Assembly: GCF_947489355.1 (NCBI RefSeq)
Contig: NZ_CANLDD010000033.1
Coordinates: forward strand, 1 to 48,219
DNA from: an uncultured Microbulbifer sp.
GTDB taxonomy: Bacteria > Pseudomonadota > Gammaproteobacteria > Pseudomonadales > Cellvibrionaceae
Reading direction: 5' to 3'
DNA length: 48,219 nt
Shown here: positions 6,652 to 14,986 of the stretch, one piece after another
Layout of the letters: each line of letters opens with the position of its first letter
Numbering within the stretch: the first letter of the stretch is position 1
The notes under the pieces: model-generated
The model's database searches: none
What the model was told of the DNA's origin: nothing
What the model saw: only the letters and a program-made list of their open reading frames with translations
Translations under genes and position numbers: made by a program

Positions 6652-7070
6652 TTGCCATAGATACCAACGTGCTGTTGCGTTACCTGCTGGCCGACGACGC
6701 CAAGCAATTCCGCAAAGCCAAGACATTGATCGAAACGCGGCGCCCGGTGCTGATTACTGATGTTGTATTAACAGAAACCGTGTGGACGCTCACCGGCAAG
6801 CGCTATCAATTGGATAAGACTGGCATCTGCGAGGTTGTGCGAGGGATGATTGCTGACGGGGCGTTTCGGTTTGAGGACAACCAGGTCGTGTGGTCCGCAT
6901 TAATGGACTATGAAGAAGCAAAGCCTGTGCGTGGCAAGGCGCTAGATTTTCCAGATGCGTTGATCATTCACAAGGCGCTATTTGTGGCGGATCAGAAGCA
7001 TCAAGCGCTCGAAGGTTTCTACAGTTTTGACAAGGCGTTAGAGCCATTAAAAAAAGCAGTTTTATTGTAG
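6648..7070 (+). CDS. vapC: VapC toxin, PIN-domain ribonuclease
   Basis: A 140-aa PIN-domain protein. The metal-binding acidic residues are visible: D5 in AIDTNVLLRYL, E43 in TETVW, D100/D103 in ALDFPDALI and D128 in YSFDKAL. VapC toxins cleave tRNA or rRNA, and loss of the plasmid would release them from VapB, so the pair promotes plasmid maintenance. Start is GTG at 6648, overlapping the vapB stop. It converges with the minus-strand element at 7078-7176. Confidence 0.92.
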   Translation: MIAIDTNVLLRYLLADDAKQFRKAKTLIETRRPVLITDVVLTETVWTLTGKRYQLDKTGICEVVRGMIADGAFRFEDNQVVWSALMDYEEAKPVRGKALDFPDALIIHKALFVADQKHQALEGFYSFDKALEPLKKAVLL

Positions 7071-7077
7071 TTGTAAA

Positions 7078-7176
7078 GAAATCTCACCTGCAAGTGACGG
7101 TGTAAGGGTTCTAGCCATAGGCTAGGTTCGTTACGCCGCCGCTGTAGGTCAGCAACGAGCGTAGCGAGGCGATAGC
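7078..7176 (-). terminator. Structured ~100-nt element, copy 2
   Basis: Minus-strand homologue of 806-901. The 33-nt block (7144-7176) matches with one difference. The inner hairpin is CTAGCC-TAT-GGCTAG (7111-7125 on the plus strand) instead of CCGGC-TAT-GCCGG, a compensatory change. The outer stem is imperfect but pairs over about 17 of 20 positions. It lies downstream of the gene at 7263-7460 and probably ends its transcript. Confidence 0.7.
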
Positions 7177-7262
7177 TCGAACTAGATATTCATCAGAGAT
7201 TATCAAAATTATTCATACTGACTCATTTATATAGACTTTTTTGCATTCACTATTTAGTTTAT

Positions 7263-7460
7263 TTATACTTCTGATTCAGTCTGATAAATAGCCTGCTGCA
7301 TACGTTGACTAGATACGATAGCACCATCTTTAGCAATCAAATATCCGGTAATTATTAGAAAAAATGCTCCCGCGCTAGTCATTCCAAAGCTGAGATGTTC
7401 AACTGCGAATGCTATCACACCCAAAAGAAGGCAGCCAAAATATATTAGTTTATTTCCCAT
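7263..7460 (-). CDS. Small membrane protein, 65 aa
   Basis: Two hydrophobic helices (about residues 4-21 and 26-44) and a polar C-terminus; GGTGGAG precedes the ATG. It sits between an intact recombinase gene and the structured element, the same place the 346-786 membrane gene has relative to the recombinase fragment. The 129-bp gap at 7461-7589 holds only a weak open frame of about 36 hydrophobic residues without a ribosome site. Confidence 0.5.
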   Translation of the reverse strand: MGNKLIYFGCLLLGVIAFAVEHLSFGMTSAGAFFLIITGYLIAKDGAIVSSQRMQQAIYQTESEV

Positions 7461-7589
7461 ATCTCCACCTATCCTTTCACTTGTTTGTCAGACACAAATT
7501 TCCACGTATCAAAGAATATCCAGACCGCCGATAAATAGATACCTATCTTCAAAGGCAGAAATATCAAAAGCAATAGGCTTGCTGGTGAT

Positions 7590-8834
7590 TCACTTCACAT
7601 CCCTCCCTTTTCCGCTTTCTGCTCGAACCTGGCTTTCTGTATGGACATAAATAGTATCGGTCGTGGCCATGCTGGAGTGCCCCAAGTCCTCAGATAGATC
7701 TTTGAGAGCACGGCCGCGTTCAATCTCCATACTGGCGCCAGTATGCCTTAACCAATGAGTAGAAGCTTCCTTTAACTTGTGTGCCTTGTCCTCACTCTCT
7801 ACTCGCCGCATTTTACTGTAGGCACGATCAAAAACTGTTTGAACTACTCGGTTAAGTTGTCTGGACGTCATGCCGCCTTGTCCACGAATTTTTTCAACGA
7901 TAGGCTGGTTTTCTCTTGAAGTTGGTAGTGGGCTTAAGTTTCTATAGGTGCGGTAGCGCTTTAGGAAGGGGATAAAACTGTCTGGAACGGTAATATCGCG
8001 CAATTTTCGGCCTTTACCGAAGATTTTTAGCCACCAACTACCATCCGAGTCCTGCCAAAAGTGGCTCATGATCGGAGTCCATTGGGGGCGTTCAGACAAT
8101 TCCGAAATTCGCAGAAACAATGTCTTTAGGGCACAAATTACGAATAGACTTCGCTCATAGATTGGATTTTCCTCGGCCATGGTCATTGCAACGTTGAATA
8201 CATATTGCCACTGAGCTGTGGTCAGTCGTCGAACCTCTTTGATCTGAGCATCCTTGATGAAATGGCGACAATCCGGTTTGGCAATCTGTGCGGGGTTTCC
8301 GTACAGGATCTCCTCGCTCATTAAGTACCTATAGAAAGCAATGATTGCAGTAAACATCGCTACTAAGGTTTGTTGTGATGGCTTGTATTTTTTTTTGTCT
8401 GGCTTGGGGCCTGAGTTGTTACTCTTTTTCGGCTGTTTGAGCCTAAACGGAGCCCAGGAAGGGTTCTGTATATACCGTCCGTTATTGACCTGGAACTTTT
8501 CATGATTAGCCAAGCAGATCCAGGATACTGGCGGTTGCCAGCAGAAATCTGCGTACTCTAGGATGTCGGCTTTGCGCAGTCGCTCCATAGGCGTGCTTTT
8601 AACCAGGAATACCCACAATAAGAAACGTTCGGTTTCATTGCGGAAACGTGTAAAGGTATGCTCAGACTTGTTGCGTCCCGTGTAGCTCAGGAATTCCTGG
8701 CCCCAGCGCCAGTGAGACAGCCACCAGGAATCACCAGATTGCAAAAACTCTTGAAGATCTGCGTAGTCATTGAAGCTGAAATTCTTGAGTTCGGCATAGG
8801 TTGGATACAGCGAAACGGGTTTTGGAATTGCCAT
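7590..8834 (-). CDS. Tyrosine recombinase (site-specific integrase), intact
   Basis: A 414-aa recombinase. The N-terminal region (about residues 45-200) looks like a core-binding domain, followed by a catalytic domain with all key residues: R in LFLRISELSE, K in FGKGRKLRD, HWLRHTG (H-x-x-R), LGHSS (H) and the nucleophile Y in DTIYVHTE. It is not a standard XerC/D length and its target site is unknown. Candidate uses are resolution of plasmid multimers, integration, or inversion between the two structured elements. It is transcribed from a sigma70-type promoter overlapped by a palindrome (8872-8918). Confidence 0.9.
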   Translation of the reverse strand: MAIPKPVSLYPTYAELKNFSFNDYADLQEFLQSGDSWWLSHWRWGQEFLSYTGRNKSEHTFTRFRNETERFLLWVFLVKSTPMERLRKADILEYADFCWQPPVSWICLANHEKFQVNNGRYIQNPSWAPFRLKQPKKSNNSGPKPDKKKYKPSQQTLVAMFTAIIAFYRYLMSEEILYGNPAQIAKPDCRHFIKDAQIKEVRRLTTAQWQYVFNVAMTMAEENPIYERSLFVICALKTLFLRISELSERPQWTPIMSHFWQDSDGSWWLKIFGKGRKLRDITVPDSFIPFLKRYRTYRNLSPLPTSRENQPIVEKIRGQGGMTSRQLNRVVQTVFDRAYSKMRRVESEDKAHKLKEASTHWLRHTGASMEIERGRALKDLSEDLGHSSMATTDTIYVHTESQVRAESGKGRDVK

Positions 8835-8871
8835 GAAGGGGCCTGAAGTCCAGTTTTTCGATAGTGGACAT

Positions 8872-8918
8872 ATTTAAGTTGTTCCAACAGGTTATGTCAA
8901 ATACTAAACAGTATTTGA
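8872..8918 (-). promoter_or_regulatory. Recombinase promoter with palindromic operator
   Basis: Minus strand: consensus -35 TTGACA (8895-8900), 17-bp spacer, -10 TTAAAT (8872-8877). A perfect inverted repeat TCAAATACT-AAAC-AGTATTTGA (8897-8918) overlaps the -35, as expected for a repressor site. Confidence 0.65.
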
Positions 8919-8939
8919 TATAAGATAAATTATTGCCTG

Positions 8940-9237
8940 GTATAGAGAATTCACTCCCTGAACCTCCACGCTACGCTAGAGTTTCATCCCTTCGGGTAAC
9001 GATCCCTTTTTCCTTCGGGCTGCGCCCTGCGCGCTCCGCTTACATTCTAAGGGGCGCCGCCCCTCGCGTACTCCAAGGGGTGTCCCCAACCTTCCGCGTT
9101 CGCTTCGCTCTCTTGTGCAGGTCGGGCGATCCCCCTCCCCTGTTCCGTTTGCTACCCCCGCGCTTCGCCAGCGTGTCAGGGTTTGCAGCAGCAGCTGCAA
9201 CCCATTAACAAAAAGTACCAATAGGCAGGATTAAGAC
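8940..9237. other. GC-rich hairpin-studded intergenic segment
   Basis: About 300 bp without a credible gene between the recombinase and the ParB-like gene. It holds short hairpins, such as GGGGCGCCGCCCC near 9051-9064, AAGGGGTGTCCCC near 9076 and TTGCAG/CTGCAA near 9182-9199. The texture resembles the segment at 18.7-19.4 kb. Open frames here have no ribosome sites. It may serve as a 5' control region or a DNA-structure site. Confidence 0.45.
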
Positions 9238-9238
9238 C

Positions 9239-11044
9239 ATGACTCAAGAAATCACTTTTATTCCTTTTAAGAACCTGGAAATATCTCCCGTGAATGTCCG
9301 CACAGTGGACCCACATAAAACGAAGGACAAAGAATTAATTGCCTCAGTACGTCTTCGTGGCATTCTTCAAAATCTGGCTGTATTGCCCATCGACGAAGAT
9401 CGCTTTGGTGTTAGTTCTGGGGGGCGCCGCTTTGCTGCGTTGACTTTGTTGCATAATGAAGGGGCTATTAGCGACGATACTCTAATACCCTGTATCATTG
9501 CCGGCAGTGAGCAACAGGCACGCGACTGGTCATTAGCAGAGAATCAAGGGCGTGAAGATATGCACCCCGCAGATGAATTTATGGCATTCCATGCACTGTC
9601 AGAGGATGGACAATCTATTGCCGATATTGCACGCAACTATGGTGTAGCGAAAGCTCATGTCAAACGGTTACTCAAACTCGCCAGTGTGGCACCTAAATTG
9701 ATTGAAGAGTTTAGAGACGGCAAATTAAGCCTTGATGAGGTGCAAGCATTTACCGTAACTGACAATCACGAAAAACAAGTTGCTGTATACCAACAGCAGC
9801 CGCAGCGTAAACGCTCGGCTCGATCTATTCGTGTTGCTCTTGTTGGCGGAGCGGTGAGAAGCGATGATCGCCTTGTAAAGTTTGTTGGTTTGACTGCGTA
9901 CAAACGCGCAGGTGGAAGTGTTTCTTCTGACTTGTTTCAGAATGTTAGTTATCTTGACGCTGAGTTGTTAGAAAGCCTTGCGTTGGAAAAACTTGGGGCT
10001 ATTGCAAGCAAGGAGTTTGAGGGGCATGGATGGAAATGGGTTCGAGTGGACATGCAATATAGTCATTTATACCGTGGAGACTATGCGGGTTTTCTACAAC
10101 CTGACCCGCTAACTGCACCCGCAAAACTGCGAGATGAGCTTAAAGCGAAAGAGAGTGAACTAGAATCTTTGCTAAATAAAGTTGATGATGAATGGACAGA
10201 TACAGATGATGAAATTTACGAGACGCTTTCTGATAAGGTAGCCTCCCTGGAAGAAGAGGTGAAAAAAAACGCAGTTTATACAGAAGCAGATAAAGCGAAT
10301 TCAGGTGTCTTGTTGCTAATCAATAATCAAGGCGAGATGGAGCCACACTACGGAATTATGACCAGCGAAGACGCTGGGGCGCGTAAAAAGACCGAAACCA
10401 AGGTAAATGATGATGGATTTGAGGATGATTCTCCTATCGAGCCAATGACACTTCAACATGATCTCAAAAGCTATAAACTCCAAGCAATGCAGGCTAAAAT
10501 GCTTAGTGATCCCTCCTTGGCGAGCGATCTATTGGTGTTCACTCTGGCTGAGGAGTTGCTTGCAAAGGTTCAACTTCACTCTTTGCCTCTGTGTGTCTCT
10601 ACTCACGCTGATTCCACATCGAAGCCCGCTGATATTGAAGAAACTATCGCTGCCACGCAGCTATCCGCGCATTTTCGCAAATTGAATATGAGTTGGAAGG
10701 ATTATACAGGCCGATCAGAGCGCTTTCTTGATTTTGTTGGCCAATCAAAGAAGGATAAACAAGCGATTTTAACTCATTGCGTAGCTGTGATTTTGAAACG
10801 AGGAGCTGCGGAGCTTGATGAAACGCTGTCGGAGTTGATGAAATTCAATCTTAAAGATTACTGGAAACCAACTGCTAAAAATTATTTCAATCGGGTTACG
10901 AGTAGAAATTTACTTACAATAGCTCGTAAGCAATTGGGAGATAGTTGGTGCAAGGAGCGCATTTCTCTGAAAAAAACACAACTGGCTGAAGCGATGGCAG
11001 AGAGTGAGGATATGGAAGGCTGGCTTCCAGACTTTATCAAATAG
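9239..11044 (+). CDS. Large ParB-like plasmid protein, 601 aa
   Basis: Residues 1-190 form a ParB/Spo0J N-terminal and HTH core: SPVNVRTVDPHK, the nucleotide-binding patch as GGRRFAAL (61-68, where classical ParB has GERRWRA), LAENQGREDMHPADE, and an HTH at IADIARNYGVAKAHVKRLLK. Residues 300-350 are charged and coiled-coil-like, and the C-terminal 200 residues are not recognised. Proteins of this size and plan are common on large proteobacterial plasmids, usually without a paired ParA. They are thought to bind plasmid DNA, but their role is poorly defined. No ParA lies next to it here. Confidence 0.8.
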   Translation: MTQEITFIPFKNLEISPVNVRTVDPHKTKDKELIASVRLRGILQNLAVLPIDEDRFGVSSGGRRFAALTLLHNEGAISDDTLIPCIIAGSEQQARDWSLAENQGREDMHPADEFMAFHALSEDGQSIADIARNYGVAKAHVKRLLKLASVAPKLIEEFRDGKLSLDEVQAFTVTDNHEKQVAVYQQQPQRKRSARSIRVALVGGAVRSDDRLVKFVGLTAYKRAGGSVSSDLFQNVSYLDAELLESLALEKLGAIASKEFEGHGWKWVRVDMQYSHLYRGDYAGFLQPDPLTAPAKLRDELKAKESELESLLNKVDDEWTDTDDEIYETLSDKVASLEEEVKKNAVYTEADKANSGVLLLINNQGEMEPHYGIMTSEDAGARKKTETKVNDDGFEDDSPIEPMTLQHDLKSYKLQAMQAKMLSDPSLASDLLVFTLAEELLAKVQLHSLPLCVSTHADSTSKPADIEETIAATQLSAHFRKLNMSWKDYTGRSERFLDFVGQSKKDKQAILTHCVAVILKRGAAELDETLSELMKFNLKDYWKPTAKNYFNRVTSRNLLTIARKQLGDSWCKERISLKKTQLAEAMAESEDMEGWLPDFIK

Positions 11045-11057
11045 TTATAAAGGAATT

Positions 11058-11150
11058 GGGGCCAAAATACTGGTCCCTTTGTTTTATTCTATCAAGAAAA
11101 GAGGATATTAGGAAAAGGCCAGCCCGAAGGCTGGCTGTATTGATAGAATA
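11058..11150. terminator. Tandem hairpins between convergent genes
   Basis: The first is an imperfect stem (GGGGCCA/TGGTCCC, about 11058-11077) followed by a T-rich run. The second is a nested structure: 11-bp arms 11085-11095 and 11140-11150 enclose GCCAGCC-CGAA-GGCTGGC (11118-11135). Both suit termination from both directions. Confidence 0.7.
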
Positions 11151-11156
11151 CGTTAA

Positions 11157-11465
11157 TCAGACTGTTTTTTTCAGTCGATTCTGGTACTCAAAAAATAGGT
11201 CTTCATATTGATCCCTATGACCGCAGGGATTATCCCAATAATGAACGATAAAGACCTCACCTTGCTCCTTCAGGAGAATAGGTTCGGGTTTCCCTCTCGG
11301 GCCACTGCATTTAGGGCAATAACTGGATACTTCTATTTCCATAGGAAAATAAATCCACGGATCAGCGCAGTGAAAAATACCGCGATACATGATCGTGATC
11401 TTCATTGCGTCTCTATTCTCCGGAAAAGTAGAATTGCTCACCATTTCCAGATTAACCTTAGACAT
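11157..11465 (-). CDS. Hypothetical zinc-ribbon-like protein
   Basis: A 102-aa protein with CPKC (about residues 50-53) and a later CGH (about residues 81-83), spaced like a possible zinc-binding ribbon. The N-terminal half is beta-rich. It follows the 11474 gene on the same strand with an eight-base gap and has AGGAGG before its start, so the two form an operon. Function unknown. Confidence 0.55.
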   Translation of the reverse strand: MSKVNLEMVSNSTFPENRDAMKITIMYRGIFHCADPWIYFPMEIEVSSYCPKCSGPRGKPEPILLKEQGEVFIVHYWDNPCGHRDQYEDLFFEYQNRLKKTV

Positions 11466-11473
11466 AAATCCTC

Positions 11474-11788
11474 CTAATATTCCACTGGAAGAAGTACAGC
11501 AGTTGTTTTTCTATCTGCCTCTGTGATCACCCAAATTCGGTGGTTCACACCTTTAAGGCAGACGTTATACTGCGAAAACAGCCGACCACCTTCCTGTAGA
11601 GCAAGTTCATTTTGCTCGCGGTCTTCCTCATCCAACTGACCCCAATCACCTTTAGCGTGGCGTGCAATCAGAGACCATACCGAAAGGCCATCATCTACCA
11701 GACTAGAAATCCTCTGGGTCATTACAACGGCACCCAGAGGAAATAATAATCTGTTATCTCCAACTGTTTTATCGACTGACGATTGCAT
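11474..11788 (-). CDS. Conserved plasmid orphan (restriction-subunit-like misnomer family)
   Basis: A 104-aa protein. I place the start at the ATG at 11788, preceded by GAGGAG; the longer frame to 11839 runs through the leader. The pattern LGAVVMTQ, then LIARHAKGDWGQLDEED and VWVITEADRKTTAVLLPxEY-like C-terminus (here IWVITEADRKTTAVLLPVEY) identifies a widespread plasmid protein. It is often mislabelled as a type I restriction subunit, and I know of no proven function. It tends to travel with anti-restriction and conjugation genes. The gene sits behind leader family 2 (11789-11835). Confidence 0.75.
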   Translation of the reverse strand: MQSSVDKTVGDNRLLFPLGAVVMTQRISSLVDDGLSVWSLIARHAKGDWGQLDEEDREQNELALQEGGRLFSQYNVCLKGVNHRIWVITEADRKTTAVLLPVEY

Positions 11789-11835
11789 AAGATTCTCCTC
11801 ATATATAGCCACTGAAAAAGGTCGCGGCGCACCTA
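11789..11835 (-). promoter_or_regulatory. Leader family 2, copy a
   Basis: Minus strand GGTGCGCCGCGACC, then CAGTGGCTAT, then the GAGGAG ribosome site of the 11788 gene. The same block order precedes genes at 12245, 12434, 40684, 40789, 41391 and 42505. Confidence 0.65.
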
Positions 11836-11843
11836 CCAATGAT

Positions 11844-12245
11844 TTAGACTCTGAAGTTGAGTCCCGTGCCCTTCTCTATCGCCGCCGGCGAAGAAAAAGA
11901 TTGCCCTGAGAATTTGAAAAGGTTTGGAGGGAGTTCTTTTCCAAACTCTCCAGAGAAAATACCCTTAATTTCAAAATTCTCTGTGCAACGATTTCTGGTT
12001 ATTGTTATGTGATATTTGAAGTCCTTGGTGACTAAGCAATCACTTAACAATGCACAGGTGAAACGAGTTGAATCTTCATGAAAAATCAATCGCGCTCCAC
12101 CACCTTCTTGGAAAACAAACTGCCGAAGTCCCATATCCACCGGGGGTAGTACTTCTAAGTAATACCAGTAGATTCTTTCCGACACTTCAACCTCTCTTTT
12201 TGCTTCCCATAATGATGGACGCAGATTAAACATTTCAGTGATCAT
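11844..12245 (-). CDS. Hypothetical protein, 133 aa
   Basis: Has GGAG seven bases before its ATG. The protein is soluble and beta-rich, with an aromatic block (ERIYWYYLEVLPP) near residues 23-36. No family recognised. Its leader is almost identical to that of the gene at 40789, although the two proteins are unrelated. Confidence 0.6.
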   Translation of the reverse strand: MITEMFNLRPSLWEAKREVEVSERIYWYYLEVLPPVDMGLRQFVFQEGGGARLIFHEDSTRFTCALLSDCLVTKDFKYHITITRNRCTENFEIKGIFSGEFGKELPPNLFKFSGQSFSSPAAIEKGTGLNFRV

Positions 12246-12282
12246 CTTTTACTCCATAGCCACTGACAGCCGTGGCGCGCTT
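12246..12282 (-). promoter_or_regulatory. Leader family 2, copy b
   Basis: Minus strand GCGCGCCACGGCTGTCAGTG followed by GCTATGGAG. It matches copy e (40752-40788) at nearly every position, although the genes behind them differ. Confidence 0.65.
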
Positions 12283-12404
12283 CCTTACCGGTAACAACTT
12301 TTTTCTGTTATGTCTGATAGCCGGGCCGGTCAGTACCTTGCCAAACTGCTCGACGACATCCAGGGGCATCTGTTACAGCAAATAACGCCATTGGATTTCA
12401 GAAT

Positions 12405-12462
12405 TTAAAGTTGCTTTAGGCTTGGTGATTTCATCGCCACAGAGGTAAGGCTGCGGCGCACC
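12405..12462 (-). promoter_or_regulatory. Leader family 2, copy c, with 9-codon frame
   Basis: Minus strand GGTGCGCCGCAGCC...CTGTGGCG followed by ATG at 12434 and a frame of nine codons (MKSPSLKQL). Either a leader peptide or the relic of a deleted gene. Confidence 0.5.
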
Positions 12463-12481
12463 TTGCTCAAACTTTGAGCAC

Positions 12482-12510
12482 AAAAAAACCAGAAACGTGT
12501 GTTTCTGGTT
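12482..12510 (-). terminator. Rho-independent terminator
   Basis: Perfect 10-bp arms AACCAGAAAC/GTTTCTGGTT with a GTGT loop. Seven A's on the plus side become a U-run in minus-strand RNA. No annotated minus-strand gene lies directly upstream, which hints at an unannotated transcript. Confidence 0.8.
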
Positions 12511-12865
12511 CATCGAATACATTCCAGGACAGGAATGCGAGGTCGATTTTGCAAACAGGAACCAAGGTTCTCACCCAAGTAACCAGTTTGTAACTAGCTT
12601 TTCAGCCAGTAAAAATCAGCTTCTCAGCCGAACACTTTAAAGACTACTCCGTTGTAAAGTCATTGGCAACAGTTGAGAAAATACTACCGCCTAGCTGTTC
12701 CAGCATCAGATAAGACTATGGCGTCCTGCGATATAGTCAGTTCCCCTCCCCGTCTGCCAGCGCCTGTCATCGACTTTAATATTAATATCTGTTAATGAAG
12801 TGATTGGTAAACATGAGTTCAAATACAACACTGGATTCAGTGTTTCTTTAAAATAGGGAGATAAA

Positions 12866-13057
12866 ATGGCGGAAGATGAAATTCTTTCAAAAGAAGCCTG
12901 GCCTTTGAATGGAATCCAATATTACTGTTGTATTGAGGACGGAGACTGGGGCTATCTGGTACATTATAAAAGTCGTGGTTTGATTTATGAGGCTAATAGG
13001 CCCTCCAATGAAGAGATTTTGGAGCGCTGGGGTTCGCGATTCTCAAAAGAATTATAA
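12866..13057 (+). CDS. Hypothetical protein, 63 aa
   Basis: Has GGGAG seven bases before its ATG. Acidic N-terminus, then an aromatic beta-like stretch (IQYYCCIEDGDWGYLVHYKS). No family recognised. Confidence 0.5.
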   Translation: MAEDEILSKEAWPLNGIQYYCCIEDGDWGYLVHYKSRGLIYEANRPSNEEILERWGSRFSKEL

Positions 13058-13257
13058 GCTTCAGGATATAGAGAGAGACGTTGTATTTTTTTTGTAAACA
13101 ACCTTTTCCTTTTGCAGTCGAGAGCGCCGTATATGCAGCATTGTTCTAATTTTTTTTAAAAAATAGAACAAAAACTCTTGATTTATTGTCAACAAGGTAA
13201 TAACGTTTTTTTCTGAAAACCGTATGTTATTCATCGGGATTCATAGGAGACTCAAAA

Positions 13258-13725
13258 ATGACCTACATGGAGCGCTCCAGGATTGGACGCGCAGTTGTTT
13301 ATGCGCTCGCTAATCAAGAGGAACTTGACTGTACGTGGCTTGAACTCGGACCACAAGGGAGATATTGCTGCGAGTTGGTGCTTAGTCCGACAATGACGGT
13401 TATCAATCTTCCCCAGATACCATTAGACCTCTATAAAGAAATTCATGCTCGTATCATCCCTCGTTTTGCCCGATTTTGGCAGCGCCGCACTTTAGAGAGC
13501 GATGCTGATAAGGTTGAATACTATCTAGTGGAGATGGCTGGCGAGCGTTACCCAGCTATTTTTACTCGCTACGACGCTTACGGAGCTATTGAGATCACCC
13601 ACTGTCCACCGGCCCTGGGGAGAGCGATTGCCCGGACCTTGGCGGAGGTGGGGTTCTTTTCATATTGTAAAGGAGTGAATGTTCAAATTCTGGAAGCCGA
13701 ATTGCCGCAGAGAGCAACTGCCTAG
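13258..13725 (+). CDS. Hypothetical protein, 155 aa
   Basis: AGGAG precedes its ATG. A soluble mixed alpha/beta protein with no recognised domain. The C-terminal third (EITHCPPALGRAIARTLAEV) could fold as a helix packed on a sheet. The 200-bp AT-rich stretch upstream (13058-13257) includes an interrupted TTTTTTTT/AAAAAA pair near 13147-13165 and may hold its promoter. Function unknown. Confidence 0.55.
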   Translation: MTYMERSRIGRAVVYALANQEELDCTWLELGPQGRYCCELVLSPTMTVINLPQIPLDLYKEIHARIIPRFARFWQRRTLESDADKVEYYLVEMAGERYPAIFTRYDAYGAIEITHCPPALGRAIARTLAEVGFFSYCKGVNVQILEAELPQRATA

Positions 13726-13737
13726 CAATTTCTTTCC

Positions 13738-13983
13738 TTATTCTGCTGCTGGTCTTGCTCCGCAGGCCAGTGCATGTCTGATCCATAAATCCCGATTATT
13801 CTTTAAATTTTCCGGCTGAGCACAGTAGATGGTGGCCAAGGCGTCAACAGCATTGTCAAATCGGACAGGTAAGATCTTCCGAGTCTGGCATCCAGGCTCG
13901 TAGAGTGACCACCCTCCGCTTTTCAACTCCACGGCTACTAGGCTGTGGTCCCCTGGAATTTGCTGAATAATTTTGTGTTGCAT
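13738..13983 (-). CDS. Hypothetical protein, 81 aa
   Basis: A small soluble protein with a beta-like first half (HSLVAVELKSGGWSLYEPG) and a helical second half. It has only a weak GGAA ribosome site. It converges with the gene ending at 13725 and lies just downstream of the decayed topoisomerase gene. Family unknown. Confidence 0.5.
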   Translation of the reverse strand: MQHKIIQQIPGDHSLVAVELKSGGWSLYEPGCQTRKILPVRFDNAVDALATIYCAQPENLKNNRDLWIRHALACGARPAAE

Positions 13984-14019
13984 TGACGCATTCCATGCTT
14001 ATGAGATAGCTTCGTAGAA

Positions 14020-14971
14020 TCAAGTAGAAGGTATCACAGGTTCGCCATCAGAATCCCTGATGAACTGCACACAGTTGTCTATATCGCTATCCTGCAAGTG
14101 TATCCAAAAATGGAACTCTTTTGATTTGCAAAAAACTCGTTTTATGAGCTTTTTGCAGTTGGGACATTCTGTTGATTTAATCTGTGGCTCATGGCGGTAT
14201 AAGTAGATGGCCTGCCAATGCCCAAGGCTTCCATTGCACGGATTAATGTTGCCTCGCTATAGCGTTTGGGGGGCCTTGGTGCGTTTTTTTTCGATAAACC
14301 CTGTCCCCGCATACTCAGCTCCCACTTTCGGGAGCTGATTGAACTGAATTTCCTGTTTTTCTTTTGCACTTTTAATATCGATTTTCTAAATGCGAGCGAG
14401 CGCTCGAAACCCGGCGCTGCGTTCACTCTTTGCCACGGCGATGAAAAGCAGCTTTGGGTTTTCCCTTTGAGCTGCACTTTTAATACCGCGTCCACCGCAT
14501 CCGGCATCGAGGCCAGTAGGCTCTGTTGCCGGATTACCCAACCAAGCGGTCCAGCACTCTGCGGGTTTCCTGGGCCTGGTAAAGCGCCTTGTCGAGGGTT
14601 CGTGGATGCCGGTATGCAGCAATCACCGCCTTTGGTGTGATTTCCGCAAAACTGATTCGCTTAGGTGAGTGAATTTTCAGTTCGCGCTGCAAATGGAAGG
14701 CGGTGGCCTCCCCTTCCCTGTCCGGATCTGTCGCCAAGTATACTTCTTTTGCTCCTTTGACAAGTTTTCGCAGGTAGGCAACCGTTTTCTTACCGCTGGT
14801 GGTCAAGTTGTACTGAGGCCGCAAGTGTTCATCGAGTCCCAGACCCCTTTCGGGCAGATCCGCAATATGTCCAAATGAGACCACCACCTTGATGTCATTT
14901 TCTCCGGCCTCGACAAAAAATTTCTCGATCTTTTTTACCTTGTTGGATGACTCCACGATGATCAGTTTCAT
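14020..14971 (-). pseudogene. Decayed type IA DNA topoisomerase
   Basis: The 5' frame (14971-14534) encodes an intact-looking TOPRIM domain: MKLIIVESSNKVKKIEKFF, then YLATDPDREGEATAFHLQREL, ending at LDRLVG with a stop. A second frame (14507-14142) holds KRYSEATLIRAMEALGIGRPSTYT, a hallmark of the C-terminal part of the core. A third frame (to 14020) holds CPNCKKLIKR...C, a topoisomerase-type zinc ribbon. Most of the region between, including the tyrosine nucleophile segment, is missing, and short homologous fragments swap frames. The gene has a large internal deletion and several frameshifts. Plasmid topoisomerases of this type (TraE/TopB-like) aid replication or transfer. Confidence 0.85.
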
Positions 14972-14986
14972 TGCGTGTTCCTCTGA

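Larger units (their letters stand above)
12283..12865. other. Gene-poor segment with relic leader and possible small RNA
   Basis: No full gene is visible. It holds a 32-codon plus-strand frame without ribosome site (12310-12408, MSDSRAGQYLAKLLDD...), leader family 2 copy c, a strong minus-strand terminator (12482-12510), and about 150 bp upstream of that terminator with short hairpins and a weak promoter-like TTGCCA/17 bp/TAGTCT on the minus strand. A non-coding RNA of about 150 nt ending at the terminator is possible. The rest (12660-12865) shows nothing beyond the ribosome site of the next gene. Confidence 0.4.

Noticed and set aside
806..7176. Integron attC sites (structured ~100-bp elements near recombinases)
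   Set aside because: The RYYYAAC and GTTRRRY end boxes of attC are absent, the conserved block lies on one side only, and the recombinases show no visible integron-integrase signature.
8933..9208. Plus-strand frame of 91 codons in the GC-rich gap
   Set aside because: It has no ribosome site, unusual composition (R, P, A and L rich) and overlaps hairpins; both strands are open only because of high GC.
9239..11044. Replication initiator
   Set aside because: The N-terminal half has clear ParB boxes and there are no iterons beside it; I could not identify any Rep protein in the window.
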